The position numbers and the translations under genes are program-made. From Roseiarcus sp963696665 (GTDB lineage Bacteria; Pseudomonadota; Alphaproteobacteria; Rhizobiales; Beijerinckiaceae): a stretch of DNA of 64,000 nucleotides. Positions 18,143 through 27,365 of this stretch are shown piece after piece. Within the stretch, counting starts at the first letter, position 1; every line of letters starts with the position of its first letter. The notes beneath the pieces are model-generated. The model was given only the letters and a program-made list of their open reading frames with translations. It did not search any database and had not been told where the DNA came from. The DNA lies in NCBI GenBank assembly GCA_963696665.1, contig CAVOLE010000033.1, positions 37,813-101,812 of the forward strand, written 5' to 3'.

Positions 18143-19298
18143 TCAGATCTGCGCCCGCGGCTCGGACTCCACGAATACCCCCTCGTCGACATCCATGGCG
18201 TTGCCGCGCCAGGTGACGTTGCGGCCCGACCAACCCCCCGCCCACAGGAACGGCAGGAGGACGTCGCGCGTAAGCCAGGCCGCGGGACTTCGCCACGACA
18301 GCGGCCACCCGGCGGTGAAGGCGAGGATCGCCTCGGCGCCGTAACAGAACACTGCCGCCAGCACGGCGCCGACGACCGGGTCCACCCCGAAGACCGGAGC
18401 AGCCGACAGCGGCGGCGACGAAGGTGATAAGGCTGGTCGTCAAAACCTCGGGGGCAAAGAAGAATGGGAACGTGACGCGCCTCAGCCGCGCCCAGCGAAG
18501 CTGGCGGGACCAGACGTCGCGCAGCCGTCGCTTTCCGAGCGGCTGCTGGAACGGCCGGTCAACGAGATGGGCGTTGAACCCTTGCGCCCGGATGAGCTTC
18601 GTCGCCGCGGCGTCTTCCGCGATTTCCGCCGCCAAAGCTTCGATGCTTCCGCCCGCTTCCAGTATCTCCCGACGCCACAGCATGGTCTTGCCCTGGGCGA
18701 AGCCGTAGCCGCAGGATTCGCCCGCATATTGCCAGCGCGCCTGATAGGTGTTGAGAAAGGCGCACTCGATTTCGGCGGCGAAGTTCTCAGGACGAGAGCC
18801 GATCGGCGGGGCGCAGACAATGCCGGTGTCGGGGCGCCAGCGCGCAAGCAAGCGCTGAATGTAATCGGCGGGCATCAACACATTGGAATCGGCGATGATC
18901 ACCCAATCGTAGCGGGCCGCCTTCCATCCCTTGACGACATTGTTGAGTTTGGGGTTGGCGCTGATCCGGTCGTCGCCAATCAACAGGCGCGCTTCGCGAT
19001 TTGGGTTGGCCGCGATTGCGCCCCGAACCAGGGGCGCGATCGGGTCGTCGCCGTTGGCGAGGCAGAAGACGATCTCATAGCTCGGATATTCGAGCGCGAA
19101 GATCGACCGCAGCGTCTCCCGTGAAAAGGTCTCGACGCCGCACAAGGGCTGCACGATGGTGACGCTCGGCGCGTCCTTTGGCGGAGGCAGCGAGGCGCCG
19201 GACCGCCGCCTGCACCGCCGCGCGGCGAGCGCAACGCTCAGCCCGTGCATTCCCGCGCTGGTAGCGCAAATCCCCGCCGCCAGGGCGCCTATAGTCAT
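18143..19298 (-). CDS. GT21-like glycosyltransferase (ceramide glucosyltransferase/HpnI type), one +1 shift
   Basis: Membrane-bound family 2/21 glycosyltransferase. Features are an N-terminal membrane anchor, VTIVQPLCGVETFSRETLRS, the D2-type motif IIADSNVLMPADY, the acidic motif AEDAAATKLIRAQG and the (Q/R)xxRW-type RQLRWARLRR. This pattern matches ceramide glucosyltransferases and the hopanoid protein HpnI. The C-terminal membrane helices switch frame near 18397-18403 (VAAAVGC, then PVFGVDPVVGAVLAAVFCYG); removal of one base restores them through to VESEPRAQI. No hopanoid genes adjoin, so the acceptor is open. It is transcribed divergently from gltX. Confidence 0.75.
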
Positions 19299-19374
19299 GG
19301 GGGCAGATTACCCGAATCACAAGGCCATGTCACACCATATTGCGGCGGCCGCGCGACGCTTCTATGAAGGCCGA

Positions 19375-20691
19375 ATGGCCTCTCTTCCGGTCGTCCGGTT
19401 CGCGCCATCGCCGACCGGCCGCATCCATATCGGCAACGCCCGCACCGCTCTGCTCAACTGGCTCTTCGCCCGCCGTCGCGGGGGGACGTTCATCCTGCGC
19501 TTCGACGACACGGATCTCGAGCGCTCGAGGAGGGAATACGCCGACGCGATCGAGGCGGATCTGGAATGGCTTGGAATTCGTCCGGACCTCAAGCGCCGCC
19601 AGTCGGAGCGGATGGCGGCTTACGACGAGGCGGCCGAGAAGCTTAAAGATCTCGGCCGCCTGTACCCGGCCTATGAGACGGCGGAGGAACTCGATCGGCG
19701 CCGCAAGCGCCAGCAGGCGCGCGGGCTTCCCCCGATCTATGACCGCGCCGCCTTGCGGCTCACGGCGGACGAGCGGGCTCAGCTCGAAGCCTCGGGCCGC
19801 AAGCCGCATTGGCGCTTTCGCCTCGAGCCGACGACCGTGCGCTGGGACGACATGGTGCGCGGCGAGAGCCATATCGATTGCGCCTCGCTCTCCGATCCGG
19901 TGCTGCGCCGCGAGGATGGAACGTATCTCTACACGCTGCCCTCTGTGGTCGACGACATCGATTTCGGCGTGACGCATGTCATTCGCGGCGAGGATCACGT
20001 CACCAACACCGCCGTGCAGATCCAGATTTTCGAGGCTCTCGCGGGCTCAAGCCCAAGCTTCGGCCACCACAACCTCCTGACCGACGCCGGGGGCGGAGGA
20101 CTGTCCAAGCGCTCGGGCGCGCTGTCGATCGCCGCGCTCCGCGAAAAAGGAATCGAGTCGCTCGCCGTCGCCGCGCTCGCAGTCATGGTGGGTTCGGCCG
20201 AGGCGGTGCGTCCGGTCGCCTCGCTTGACGAACTGGCGAACCTGATCGACCTCTCGCAACTCTCCCACGGCGCGGCCCGGTTTGACGAAGCCGAGCTCGA
20301 GGCGCTTTCGGCGCGCACGCTGCACCGGGCGCCCTATGCTGCGGTCGCTGACCGGCTGGCCGCGCTCGGCGTCGCCGGCCCCAACGCGGAGGCGCTTTGG
20401 CTGGCGGTTCGGGGCAACCTTTCGCGCCTCGAGGATGCGGCGAAGTGGCGACAAGTGGCGGAGGGCGAGGTCGCTCCGATCGTCGAGGACCCCGACTATC
20501 TCAAGCTCGCCGCCTCGTGCGCTCCGGAAGGCCCCTGGGACCAGTCGACCTGGGCCGCGTGGACGGCGCGCCTCAAGGAGGCGACAGGCCGCAAGGGGCG
20601 CGCGCTGTTTCACCCTTTGCGCCTGGCCTTGACAGGCCAGGAGGCGGGGCCGGAGCTCGCGGCTTCTCTTGCCGCTGATTGGCCGCGCTAA
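19375..20691 (+). CDS. gltX: Glutamyl-tRNA synthetase (or GluQ-like paralogue)
   Basis: Class I aminoacyl-tRNA synthetase charging tRNA-Glu (438 residues). The HIGH motif is in APSPTGRIHIGNARTALL, the substrate loop is LRFDDTDLERS, the signature VIRGEDHVTNTA is present and the KMSKS-equivalent is LSKRSG. The start ATG 19375 is chosen over further upstream in-frame codons because that stretch overlaps the divergent glycosyltransferase. At this length it resembles the shorter GltX2 of alphaproteobacteria, which often have two copies; whether it is the sole copy cannot be told. It meets the DUF2865 gene tail to tail with a four-base overlap. Confidence 0.93.
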   Translation: MASLPVVRFAPSPTGRIHIGNARTALLNWLFARRRGGTFILRFDDTDLERSRREYADAIEADLEWLGIRPDLKRRQSERMAAYDEAAEKLKDLGRLYPAYETAEELDRRRKRQQARGLPPIYDRAALRLTADERAQLEASGRKPHWRFRLEPTTVRWDDMVRGESHIDCASLSDPVLRREDGTYLYTLPSVVDDIDFGVTHVIRGEDHVTNTAVQIQIFEALAGSSPSFGHHNLLTDAGGGGLSKRSGALSIAALREKGIESLAVAALAVMVGSAEAVRPVASLDELANLIDLSQLSHGAARFDEAELEALSARTLHRAPYAAVADRLAALGVAGPNAEALWLAVRGNLSRLEDAAKWRQVAEGEVAPIVEDPDYLKLAASCAPEGPWDQSTWAAWTARLKEATGRKGRALFHPLRLALTGQEAGPELAASLAADWPR

Positions 20692-21960
20692 AGCGCTGGC
20701 CCGACTATCCGCACCAAGCGCTTGACTCCGTCGGGGCCGATCGCTTCGACCGTGCGCCCCTGCTTCACGGTGAAGCTTTTCGCGTTCTCCACGTCGCCGC
20801 CGGCGATGCCGGAGGCCTCGCGGCTGACCGTGGCGGCCGCGGCGCTGAGTTTGGTGTCCGCGCCGTTGGCGTCGAGCACCGGCGCCGTCGCCGTATCGGG
20901 AGAAGGCGGTGTAGCTGGCGCCAGCCGCCGGCCCAGCGACAAGGGACGCGCCCGGCGCGATGGGCTTGCCCTTCGAATCCGTGGCTGGTTTGGCCTTCGG
21001 ATCAATGATTGGCCGGGCCATCTCCGCCGACTTCTCCGGCGTCACCAGGATGTCGTGCTTCTCGTGGCCATAGCGCGCTTCCGCACCCGCGAGCGCCTCC
21101 GCCCAGCTCTGCCCTTTGCGCCGGCAGGAGCAGTTCGGGTCGAAGGTTTTTTCGAATTTGCCGGCGTTGGGCAGATTTGCATAAGGCTCGCCGGTCGGCG
21201 ACGCGGCCTCCTCGATCGTGCCGCCGAACGGGAACGAATAGAGCGCCACGTCGGCGTTGGGGCATAGGGCCCTGCAGACGTCCTCGAGGCTGTCCGCCCG
21301 GCTTCCCGCGCCGGAATAGGAAACGGGGAAGAAGCTGCCGTCGCAGGTGCGCACGCATACCGCATAGGAGCCGGCGTGAGCCTGGACAGGTCCCTTCTCG
21401 CCCGAAGGAGCCGACTGCCGCTGTTCATCGCCGTGGTCCTCGAACCGGGTGTCCGTCTGCGGCGCCTCCTCGGGCTGAGACCCGAGTCTCGCCAGGCCGC
21501 CGAACAGAGCTTCGAAGACGTTGCTGGGTCCTGACGGCGCCCCCCGGCCGCATTCGGCGTTGTAGCGCGCGATTAGATCGCCCGCGCCGCCGCCGGCGCG
21601 CGCCTGCAGGTCGGCGAGATTGGCTTCCATCCGCGAGATTTGGGCGTTGACCTCGCCGCATTGCGGGGGCGGCTCCGAGCCGAAAAACAGGAACTTGCGG
21701 TTGCCGCAGCCGAGTGAATTAGCGTAGGCCCTGGTGCGCCCAAGCTCGGCTCGCTGACGCTCGGCGGCGGCTTGCGCGCCACTCGACCCATGGCGGGAGG
21801 CGATGGCTTGCTGTAGCCGTGCGCACTCGGCGTTCTGCGCGAACGCAACGTCCGCGCTGAAAGCGACGATCAAAGCCGTGAGCGCAGCCAATGCGCCCAT
21901 CGACGCCAGAATCTTGCCGTACCCAAACGCGCTTCGCATGCGTGTGTTCGCCGCCTTCAT
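20688..21960 (-). CDS. Secreted DUF2865 protein (one +1 shift)
   Basis: Exported protein with signal peptide (ILASMGALAALTALIVAFSA, cleaved after AFA), a coiled-coil region (ECARLQQAIAS to ISRMEANLADLQA) and the DUF2865 core with conserved cysteines (YAVCVRTCDGSFFPVSY, ALCPNADVALYSFPFGGTIE, DPNCSCRRKGQSWAEAL). DUF2865 is typical of Hyphomicrobiales; its function is unknown. The C-terminal 70 residues (SPDTATAPVLDANGADT to RIVGPAL) lie one frame over, with the break near 20897-20904. Without correction the frame would run on antisense to gltX. xseA is divergent. Confidence 0.75.
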
Positions 21961-22170
21961 TTCGTCAATCGTCTCCGCGCGCTTTGCGATCCACGACGCC
22001 CGTGGCCAGCTTGGCTTGAGCGGGCGCCGTTAGAGACCGACTTCGCGGCGTGAACAAGGCGACGACCTTTAAGGTCGCGCCCGGGCCGCTTCATACGGGG
22101 TTTCCCCGGAACACGCCATAGGGCTCGAGCCAGCCTCGCTTTCGCGGGGTGAATCAAGCATAATGAGGCG

Positions 22171-23757
22171 ATGGCAGAAGCGGACGCGCGTCCCACCAAT
22201 GCGCCCGAAATCACCGTCAGCGAGTTGGCGAACGCGCTCAAGCGCGCTATCGAAGACCGGTTCGGCTATGTGCGCGTCCGGGGCGAGATTTCCGGCTATC
22301 GCGGCCGCCATTCTTCTGGCCACGCCTATTTTTGCCTGAAAGACGCCAACGCCCGGCTCGACGCGGTCATTTGGCGCACCACGCTGCAGCGCATCCGGGT
22401 CAAGCCCGAGGAGGGGCTCGAAGTCGTCGCGACCGGGCGACTGACCACCTTCCCCGGCAAGTCGACCTACCAGATCGTGATCGAGTCGCTCGAGCTCGCC
22501 GGGGTCGGCGCCTTGATGGCGCTGCTCGAGGCGCGGCGCAGGAAGCTCGCCGAGGAAGGGCTGTTCGACGCGGCGCGCAAGGTTAAAGTCCCGTTCCTGC
22601 CGAGAGTGGTCGGCGTGGTGACGTCGCCGACCGGCGCGGTCATTCGCGACATTCTGCATCGCCTCGCCGACCGCTTCCCCGTTCGGGTGATCGTCTGGCC
22701 GGTGCGCGTTCAGGGCGAGACCTCCGCGGCCGAGGTCGTTGCGGCGATCGACGGCTTCAATGCGCTTTCGCTGGACGGGGCGGCGCCGCGGCCGGATGTG
22801 CTGATCGTGGCGCGTGGAGGCGGCTCGCTCGAAGATCTTATGAGCTTCAACGACGAGGACGTGGTGCGCGCGGCCGTCCGCAGCGCGATCCCCCTTATCG
22901 CCGCCGTCGGCCACGAGACGGACTGGACCCTGATCGATCACGCGGCGGACCTGCGTGCGCCGACGCCGACTGCCGCCGCCGAATTCGCGGCGCCGGTCCG
23001 GGTCGATCTCCTTGCTGCGATGGCGGATTTGGATGCGCGCCGCCGCGGCGCGATCCTGCGCTTCTCGCACCGCCTTCGCTCCGACTTGCGGGCGCTCGCT
23101 CGCGCTTTGCCGGGGGGCGAGGCGATCATCGCGGGTCCGCGCCAGCGTCTCGACCGCGCCTCGGAGGCGCTCGCGCAGCGCATGCGCGCGGCGATCGACC
23201 AGCGCGCTTTGCGCACCGCGGGTCTCGCTCGAAGTCTCGCGCGTCATTCGCCGCGCGCCCATCTCGCGGGCCTGCGCGAGCGGCTGAGGGGCTTGAGCGG
23301 GCGTTTGGCGAGAACGCGGCCGCTTCTCACCGAACGGCCGCGCCGGTCGGCGGAAGCCGTGAGCCGCACATTCGTCCGCGAGGCGGCGCTCTTGGCCAGG
23401 CGGCGCCTCGAGCAGGGGACGGCGGTCGAGCGTCTCGCGGCGCGCATGACGCACGCTTATGACGAACGCTTGCAGGCTCGGCGCGCCCAGGTCGTCTCCG
23501 CCGGGCAATTGCTCGGCGCGATGAGTTATCGCGGCGTCTTGTCGCGCGGCTTCGCGCTGGTTCGGGACGAAAGCCAGAAGCCTTTGTGGCGCGCGGACGA
23601 CGTCAAGCAGGCGCAGCGTCTCGAGATCGAATTCGCCGACGGAAAGGTCGGCGCGATAGCCGGGGGACGCGTCGGTCCGCCGCTCACGCCGCCCGCCCTG
23701 TTGCCGCGCAGACGGGCCAAAGCGGACAAAGACGACGGGCAGGGGTCGCTGTTCTGA
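22171..23757 (+). CDS. xseA: Exodeoxyribonuclease VII large subunit
   Basis: Catalytic subunit of the single-strand-specific nuclease ExoVII (528 residues), which trims single-stranded DNA during repair. The N-terminal OB fold is ITVSELANALKRAIEDRFGY through YFCLKDANARLDAVIWR. The nuclease core contains VVTSPTGAVIRDI, RGGGSLEDLMSFND and VGHETDWTLIDHAAD, followed by a long arginine-rich helical region. The C-terminus has a proline/lysine-rich extension ending GSLF. The small subunit xseB is not adjacent. Confidence 0.95.
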   Translation: MAEADARPTNAPEITVSELANALKRAIEDRFGYVRVRGEISGYRGRHSSGHAYFCLKDANARLDAVIWRTTLQRIRVKPEEGLEVVATGRLTTFPGKSTYQIVIESLELAGVGALMALLEARRRKLAEEGLFDAARKVKVPFLPRVVGVVTSPTGAVIRDILHRLADRFPVRVIVWPVRVQGETSAAEVVAAIDGFNALSLDGAAPRPDVLIVARGGGSLEDLMSFNDEDVVRAAVRSAIPLIAAVGHETDWTLIDHAADLRAPTPTAAAEFAAPVRVDLLAAMADLDARRRGAILRFSHRLRSDLRALARALPGGEAIIAGPRQRLDRASEALAQRMRAAIDQRALRTAGLARSLARHSPRAHLAGLRERLRGLSGRLARTRPLLTERPRRSAEAVSRTFVREAALLARRRLEQGTAVERLAARMTHAYDERLQARRAQVVSAGQLLGAMSYRGVLSRGFALVRDESQKPLWRADDVKQAQRLEIEFADGKVGAIAGGRVGPPLTPPALLPRRRAKADKDDGQGSLF

Positions 23758-23893
23758 TCGGCGGTTGCTTGGCGCGAGGCGCGACGCCAGACCGTGCGCG
23801 CGTTTCCTTCGTCCCTAATCGCGCAGTTTGACGCCCCGCAGCCTGTTCGCAGCCGCAAGTTCCGTGCGCGGAGGCAAATCGCGCCGGCGGATC

Positions 23894-23918
23894 GGAACAA
23901 AGACCGAAACCTAGCGTT
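23894..23918 (+). promoter_or_regulatory. EcfG-type general stress promoter
   Basis: GGAAC (23894-23898), 16 bases, CGTT (23915-23918). This matches the alphaproteobacterial general-stress sigma factor consensus exactly. It lies 36 bases before the secreted 108-residue gene and probably also drives the ferritin-like gene after it. Confidence 0.65.
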
Positions 23919-23953
23919 GGCGCGGCACGGTCCAACATATCGGGAGGATTCCG

Positions 23954-24280
23954 ATGAAAGGTTTCTTGGTCGCCGCGCTATCGGCGACAACGATCTCTGC
24001 GCTTACAGCTGCAACGCCCGCCCTCGCCCAGGCGACGGCCCCGGGCGCGCCCCGAGGCTCGGCTCCGGTGACGACCGAAGGATACGGTCCTTCGTCGGCC
24101 ATCGTCTGCGATCAGGCCGGGACCACCTGCTGGCATTCGGTGGAGCGCTATGACTATCCGCCAAATGCGAACGTGGTGGTTCATCCGTACGACTGGCAGG
24201 CGGATAACGGCGCAAACTTCGCCTGGAGAGAGCACCCCGGCCGCGGCTATTGGCAGGGCGATCAGTGGCAGCCGTTCTGA
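23954..24280 (+). CDS. Small secreted hypothetical protein under a stress promoter
   Basis: A 108-residue exported protein. The signal peptide MKGFLVAALSATTISALTAA is cleaved after ALA. The mature part is rich in tryptophan, tyrosine and histidine (TTCWHSVERYDYPPNANVVV, WREHPGRGYWQGDQWQPF) and has two cysteines. I do not recognise a named family, but similar small secreted proteins are frequent in Hyphomicrobiales. GGGAGG precedes the ATG. The EcfG-type promoter upstream and the YciE-like gene 73 bases downstream point to an envelope stress role. Confidence 0.75.
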   Translation: MKGFLVAALSATTISALTAATPALAQATAPGAPRGSAPVTTEGYGPSSAIVCDQAGTTCWHSVERYDYPPNANVVVHPYDWQADNGANFAWREHPGRGYWQGDQWQPF

Positions 24281-24352
24281 GCCCATAAAATCTCGGCGAT
24301 CGCTTTTACGCGCGCCGCAATCCCCCAATTCGGGAATCGTAAGGAGCGAACC

Positions 24353-24856
24353 ATGAGTCTCTTTTCCAAAGACATCGAGTCGATGAACGATCTGTTCGTC
24401 CATCAGCTGCAGGACATCTATTACGCCGAGAAGCGCATCGTCGGCGCATTGCCCGACATGATCGCCAAGGCGACTTCGCCGGAGCTGAAGTCAGCGCTGG
24501 ACGCCCATCTTGGGCAGACCAAGAACCATGTGAAGCGCGTCGAGCAAGTCTTTCAGATGCATGGAGTCCAACCCAAGCAAGTCGACTGTCCCGCGATCGA
24601 CGGCATCATCGAGGAAGCCGATGAAGTCGGCGGCGAGATTGAGGACAGGAAGGTCTTGGACGCCGCGCTTATCGCCTCGGCGCAAGCGGTCGAGCATTAC
24701 GAGATGAGTCGCTACGGGACATTGATCGCGTGGGCGAAAACGTTGGGCCGCGCGGATTGCGCGCAAGTCCTGCAGCAGAATCTCGCCGAGGAGAAAGCCG
24801 CGGACGAGAAGCTGACGACGATTGCGGAAAGCAACGTCAACCAGGCCGCGGCCTGA
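24353..24856 (+). CDS. YciE/DUF892 ferritin-like stress protein
   Basis: A 167-residue four-helix-bundle protein of the DUF892 (YciE/YciF) family, induced by stress and thought to bind metal in a ferritin-like fold. Characteristic pieces are FVHQLQDIYYAEKRIVGALP, ELKSALDAHLGQTKNHVKRV, and HYEMSRYGTLIAWAKTLGR followed by LQQNLAEEKAADEKLT. The glutamates and histidines of the helices are in place. AAGGAGCG precedes the ATG. A strong terminator follows the stop. It is probably co-transcribed with the preceding secreted-protein gene. Confidence 0.9.
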   Translation: MSLFSKDIESMNDLFVHQLQDIYYAEKRIVGALPDMIAKATSPELKSALDAHLGQTKNHVKRVEQVFQMHGVQPKQVDCPAIDGIIEEADEVGGEIEDRKVLDAALIASAQAVEHYEMSRYGTLIAWAKTLGRADCAQVLQQNLAEEKAADEKLTTIAESNVNQAAA

Positions 24857-24875
24857 CGAAGATTGACTCGAGTTA

Positions 24876-24911
24876 AACGCTGGCGATGGTGAAGCCATCG
24901 CCAGCGTTTTT
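24876..24911 (+). terminator. Rho-independent terminator of the stress gene pair
   Basis: A 14-bp perfect stem (AACGCTGGCGATGG / CCATCGCCAGCGTT) with loop TGAAG runs into five Ts. This is the clearest intrinsic terminator in the window. Confidence 0.9.
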
Positions 24912-25205
24912 CGTACGTATTGATGGACGCCAAGCAATCGCCATCCCGAGCGCGGAGTCTCTCGCTCAATAAAGACCGGCGCGAGAGTGTTATCGGGAAA
25001 ATGCTTGACCGCGAAATCCGGGTGACGAAAGTTCGCCTCCGGAGCTAGTCACCTCAATCGTTTTACCCACCCCTGTGCGGGAATTCATCGCGCACGCGCT
25101 TATGCTCGGTGCTTCGAACGCGTATTGCCCGCCGCGGAGAGCGAAGCTTGTTTCGGCCATAACAAGTGGTTGTTCCAATGAGGAACGATAACGGAGGAAA
25201 CCGCC
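24912..25205. other. Intergenic region before the alpha/beta hydrolase
   Basis: About 290 bases after the terminator. No gene, repeat or clear promoter is visible; GGAGG sits just before the ATG at 25206. In the direction of the next gene, GGAAC at 25181-25185 lacks a CGTT partner. Confidence 0.4.
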
Positions 25206-26252
25206 ATGAAGCTTTTGCGCACGATTGCTTGCGGAGCGTTGCTATCGATTCCGGCGGCCGCGATGGCGACCGATCTTGCTCCGCTCGACGTTCCCGCAAA
25301 GGCGCTCCCCGCGCCGACGGCCGACATCAGCCCCGGAATGCAGGCGTTTGTCGGGGCGCCTCTCAATCCCAACTGGAACAAGCTATGGAAGACAGGCGAA
25401 GAGGCCCGCGCCTTCGCTGACAAGCAAGCCGCCGACACCGTCAAGACCATTCCCGCCTTGCTCGCGCGCCAGCATGTCAAATCCGAAGCTTCGACGATCG
25501 ACGGCGTTCGCGTTCACATTCTTACGCCCGACGAGATTCCGCCGGAGAACAAGGACAAGGTTCTCATCCACGTTCATGGCGGATGTTACGTGCTGTTCCC
25601 CGGAGAGTCGGGCACGCCGGAGGGAATCATCATGGCGGGCGACGGGCATTACAAGGTCATCTCCGTCGATTATCGCATGCCCCCGGAAGCCTACTTCCCG
25701 GCCGCTGTCGATGACGCCGTCACTGTCTATAAAGCCGTGCTGAAGGACACGCCGGCGAAAAACATCGGCGTCTTCGGCACATCCGCCGGCGGCGCCTTGA
25801 CGCTTGAGCTCGTCTTGCGAGCGCGCGAGCAGGGCTTGCCGCTGCCTGGGGCGCTCGGCGCGGGCACGCCAATGTCGGACGCGACCAAGACGGGCGACAG
25901 CTTCTATACCAACGAGAAGGTGGACAACGTTCTTGTGTCTCGCGATGGCTTCTGCGATGCCGCGACCGTCATTTACGCGCACGGACACGACCTCAAGGAT
26001 CCGCTCATCTCGCCGGTGTACGGCGACATGCATGGGTTCCCGCCCACCATCCTGACCACTGGCACTCGCGACCTGTTGTTGAGCAACACGGTTCGTGTCC
26101 ATCGCAAATTGCGACGCGCGGGAGTCGAGGCCTCGCTCCAGGTCTATGAAGGCATGTCGCACGCCCAGTATGAGTTCGACGACACTCTGCCCGAGAGCAA
26201 GGAAGCGTTCGGCGAGATCGCGTCCTTCTTCGGGGCGCATCTCGGCAAGTAG
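25206..26252 (+). CDS. Exported alpha/beta hydrolase, hormone-sensitive-lipase family
   Basis: Secreted or periplasmic carboxylesterase of the HSL (family IV) type, 348 residues. The signal peptide MKLLRTIACGALLSIPAAAM is cleaved after AMA. The oxyanion motif is HVHGGCYV, the nucleophile elbow GTSAGG, the acid is in TGTRDLLLSNT and the histidine in YEGMSHAQYEF. The CAP region between residues 30 and 100 is normal. Such enzymes hydrolyse short-chain esters. It stands alone: the upstream gene has its own terminator and the downstream gene is convergent. Confidence 0.88.
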   Translation: MKLLRTIACGALLSIPAAAMATDLAPLDVPAKALPAPTADISPGMQAFVGAPLNPNWNKLWKTGEEARAFADKQAADTVKTIPALLARQHVKSEASTIDGVRVHILTPDEIPPENKDKVLIHVHGGCYVLFPGESGTPEGIIMAGDGHYKVISVDYRMPPEAYFPAAVDDAVTVYKAVLKDTPAKNIGVFGTSAGGALTLELVLRAREQGLPLPGALGAGTPMSDATKTGDSFYTNEKVDNVLVSRDGFCDAATVIYAHGHDLKDPLISPVYGDMHGFPPTILTTGTRDLLLSNTVRVHRKLRRAGVEASLQVYEGMSHAQYEFDDTLPESKEAFGEIASFFGAHLGK

Positions 26253-26277
26253 CCGCGCGCAAACGCAGCTTCGCCGG

Positions 26278-27216
26278 CTAAGCTGAGATCCGCGCCGCGG
26301 CGCGCTTGTCGCGGCGCGCGAGGCGCTCAAGCAGATAATCGACCTCCGCCTTGGCGGTGGCGCTAAGACCGGCGCCGGGCTTGCGCTGCGAGTCGGACGC
26401 AAGGATGCCGCGCTTCATCATCACATATTTGCGTGTGGCGAGGCCGACCCCCTGCTGCTGCTCGTAGCGGACGAGCGGCAAATGGGCGTCGAAAAGGTCG
26501 TGCGCGTCCTCGCGCCGTCCCTCGTTCATGAACCGCACCACGTCGATCAGCATTTCCGGGAAGGCGTAGCCTGTCATTGCGCCATCCGCTCCGCGCTCCA
26601 TCTCGAAATCGAGGAACAGGCCGCCGTTGCCGGTTAGAATCGGGACGCGGCGCAGCTTCCCCTCCTTCTCGAAGCGGCGAAGAGCGGAGATTTTTTCCAG
26701 GCCCGGCCAGTCCTCGTGCTTCAGCATCACGCAGGACGGATTGTCGGTGATGATCCGGCGGATGACGTTCGGCGTCATGATGACGCCGAGCGTCAGCGGA
26801 TAGTCCTGAACGACGAACGGGATGTCCGATCCAATCGCCTCGACCGCCTGGGCGTAATAGGTCACGATCTGATCGTCGGTGCGCAGCGATGGCGGCGGGG
26901 CGATCATGACGCCGGCCGCGCCCTTGGCCATCGCGGCGTGCGAAAGAGCGCGCATCGCCGCGAATCCCGGCGCAGAGACGCCGACGATGAACGGCAGCTT
27001 TGGCGCGCGCGCAACGCAGCGGGCGACCAAACCAATCGCCTCGTCGTAATCGAGCTTCGGCGCTTCGCCCATGATGCCCAGAATGGTGCAACCGTCGGCG
27101 CCGACGCCGACATAATGGTCGATCATCCGGTCGACGCTGGCATTGTCGATCGCGCCGTCAGCGAGAAATGGCGTGGGAGCGATGGGAAAGACGCCTTTGG
27201 CGTCGACCGAGAGCAT
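26278..27216 (-). CDS. Dihydrodipicolinate synthase-family (DapA-like) lyase
   Basis: Class I aldolase/dehydratase TIM barrel of the DapA/NAL superfamily (312 residues). The Schiff-base lysine is in VMLKHEDWPG, the catalytic tyrosine in VVQDYPLTLG, and the N-terminal GTTGE-like loop is altered to GIMGEAPKL. The divergent loop suggests it is not lysine-biosynthetic DapA but a catabolic member, such as one acting on keto-deoxy sugar acids or 4-hydroxy-2-oxo acids. It is divergent from the M24 peptidase-like gene, with 149 bases between starts. Confidence 0.85.
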   Translation of the reverse strand: MLSVDAKGVFPIAPTPFLADGAIDNASVDRMIDHYVGVGADGCTILGIMGEAPKLDYDEAIGLVARCVARAPKLPFIVGVSAPGFAAMRALSHAAMAKGAAGVMIAPPPSLRTDDQIVTYYAQAVEAIGSDIPFVVQDYPLTLGVIMTPNVIRRIITDNPSCVMLKHEDWPGLEKISALRRFEKEGKLRRVPILTGNGGLFLDFEMERGADGAMTGYAFPEMLIDVVRFMNEGRREDAHDLFDAHLPLVRYEQQQGVGLATRKYVMMKRGILASDSQRKPGAGLSATAKAEVDYLLERLARRDKRAAARISA

Positions 27217-27365
27217 GGAATCCGCCTTGGCTGGGATTACTAACCACGATGATGAGGGACGGCCTACGCCTTTGGCAAGCGGAGGTGAAAGGCGACAGCT
27301 TGGCGTGCTTGAGCTATGATGGGGCTCGCGCCTTCGAGCGCGCGAGATCAGCGAGGGTGGAGATC

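Noticed and set aside
20047..20687. Continuation of the DUF2865 frame across gltX
   Set aside because: It results from the +1 shift near 20900; the correct frame ends at 20688.
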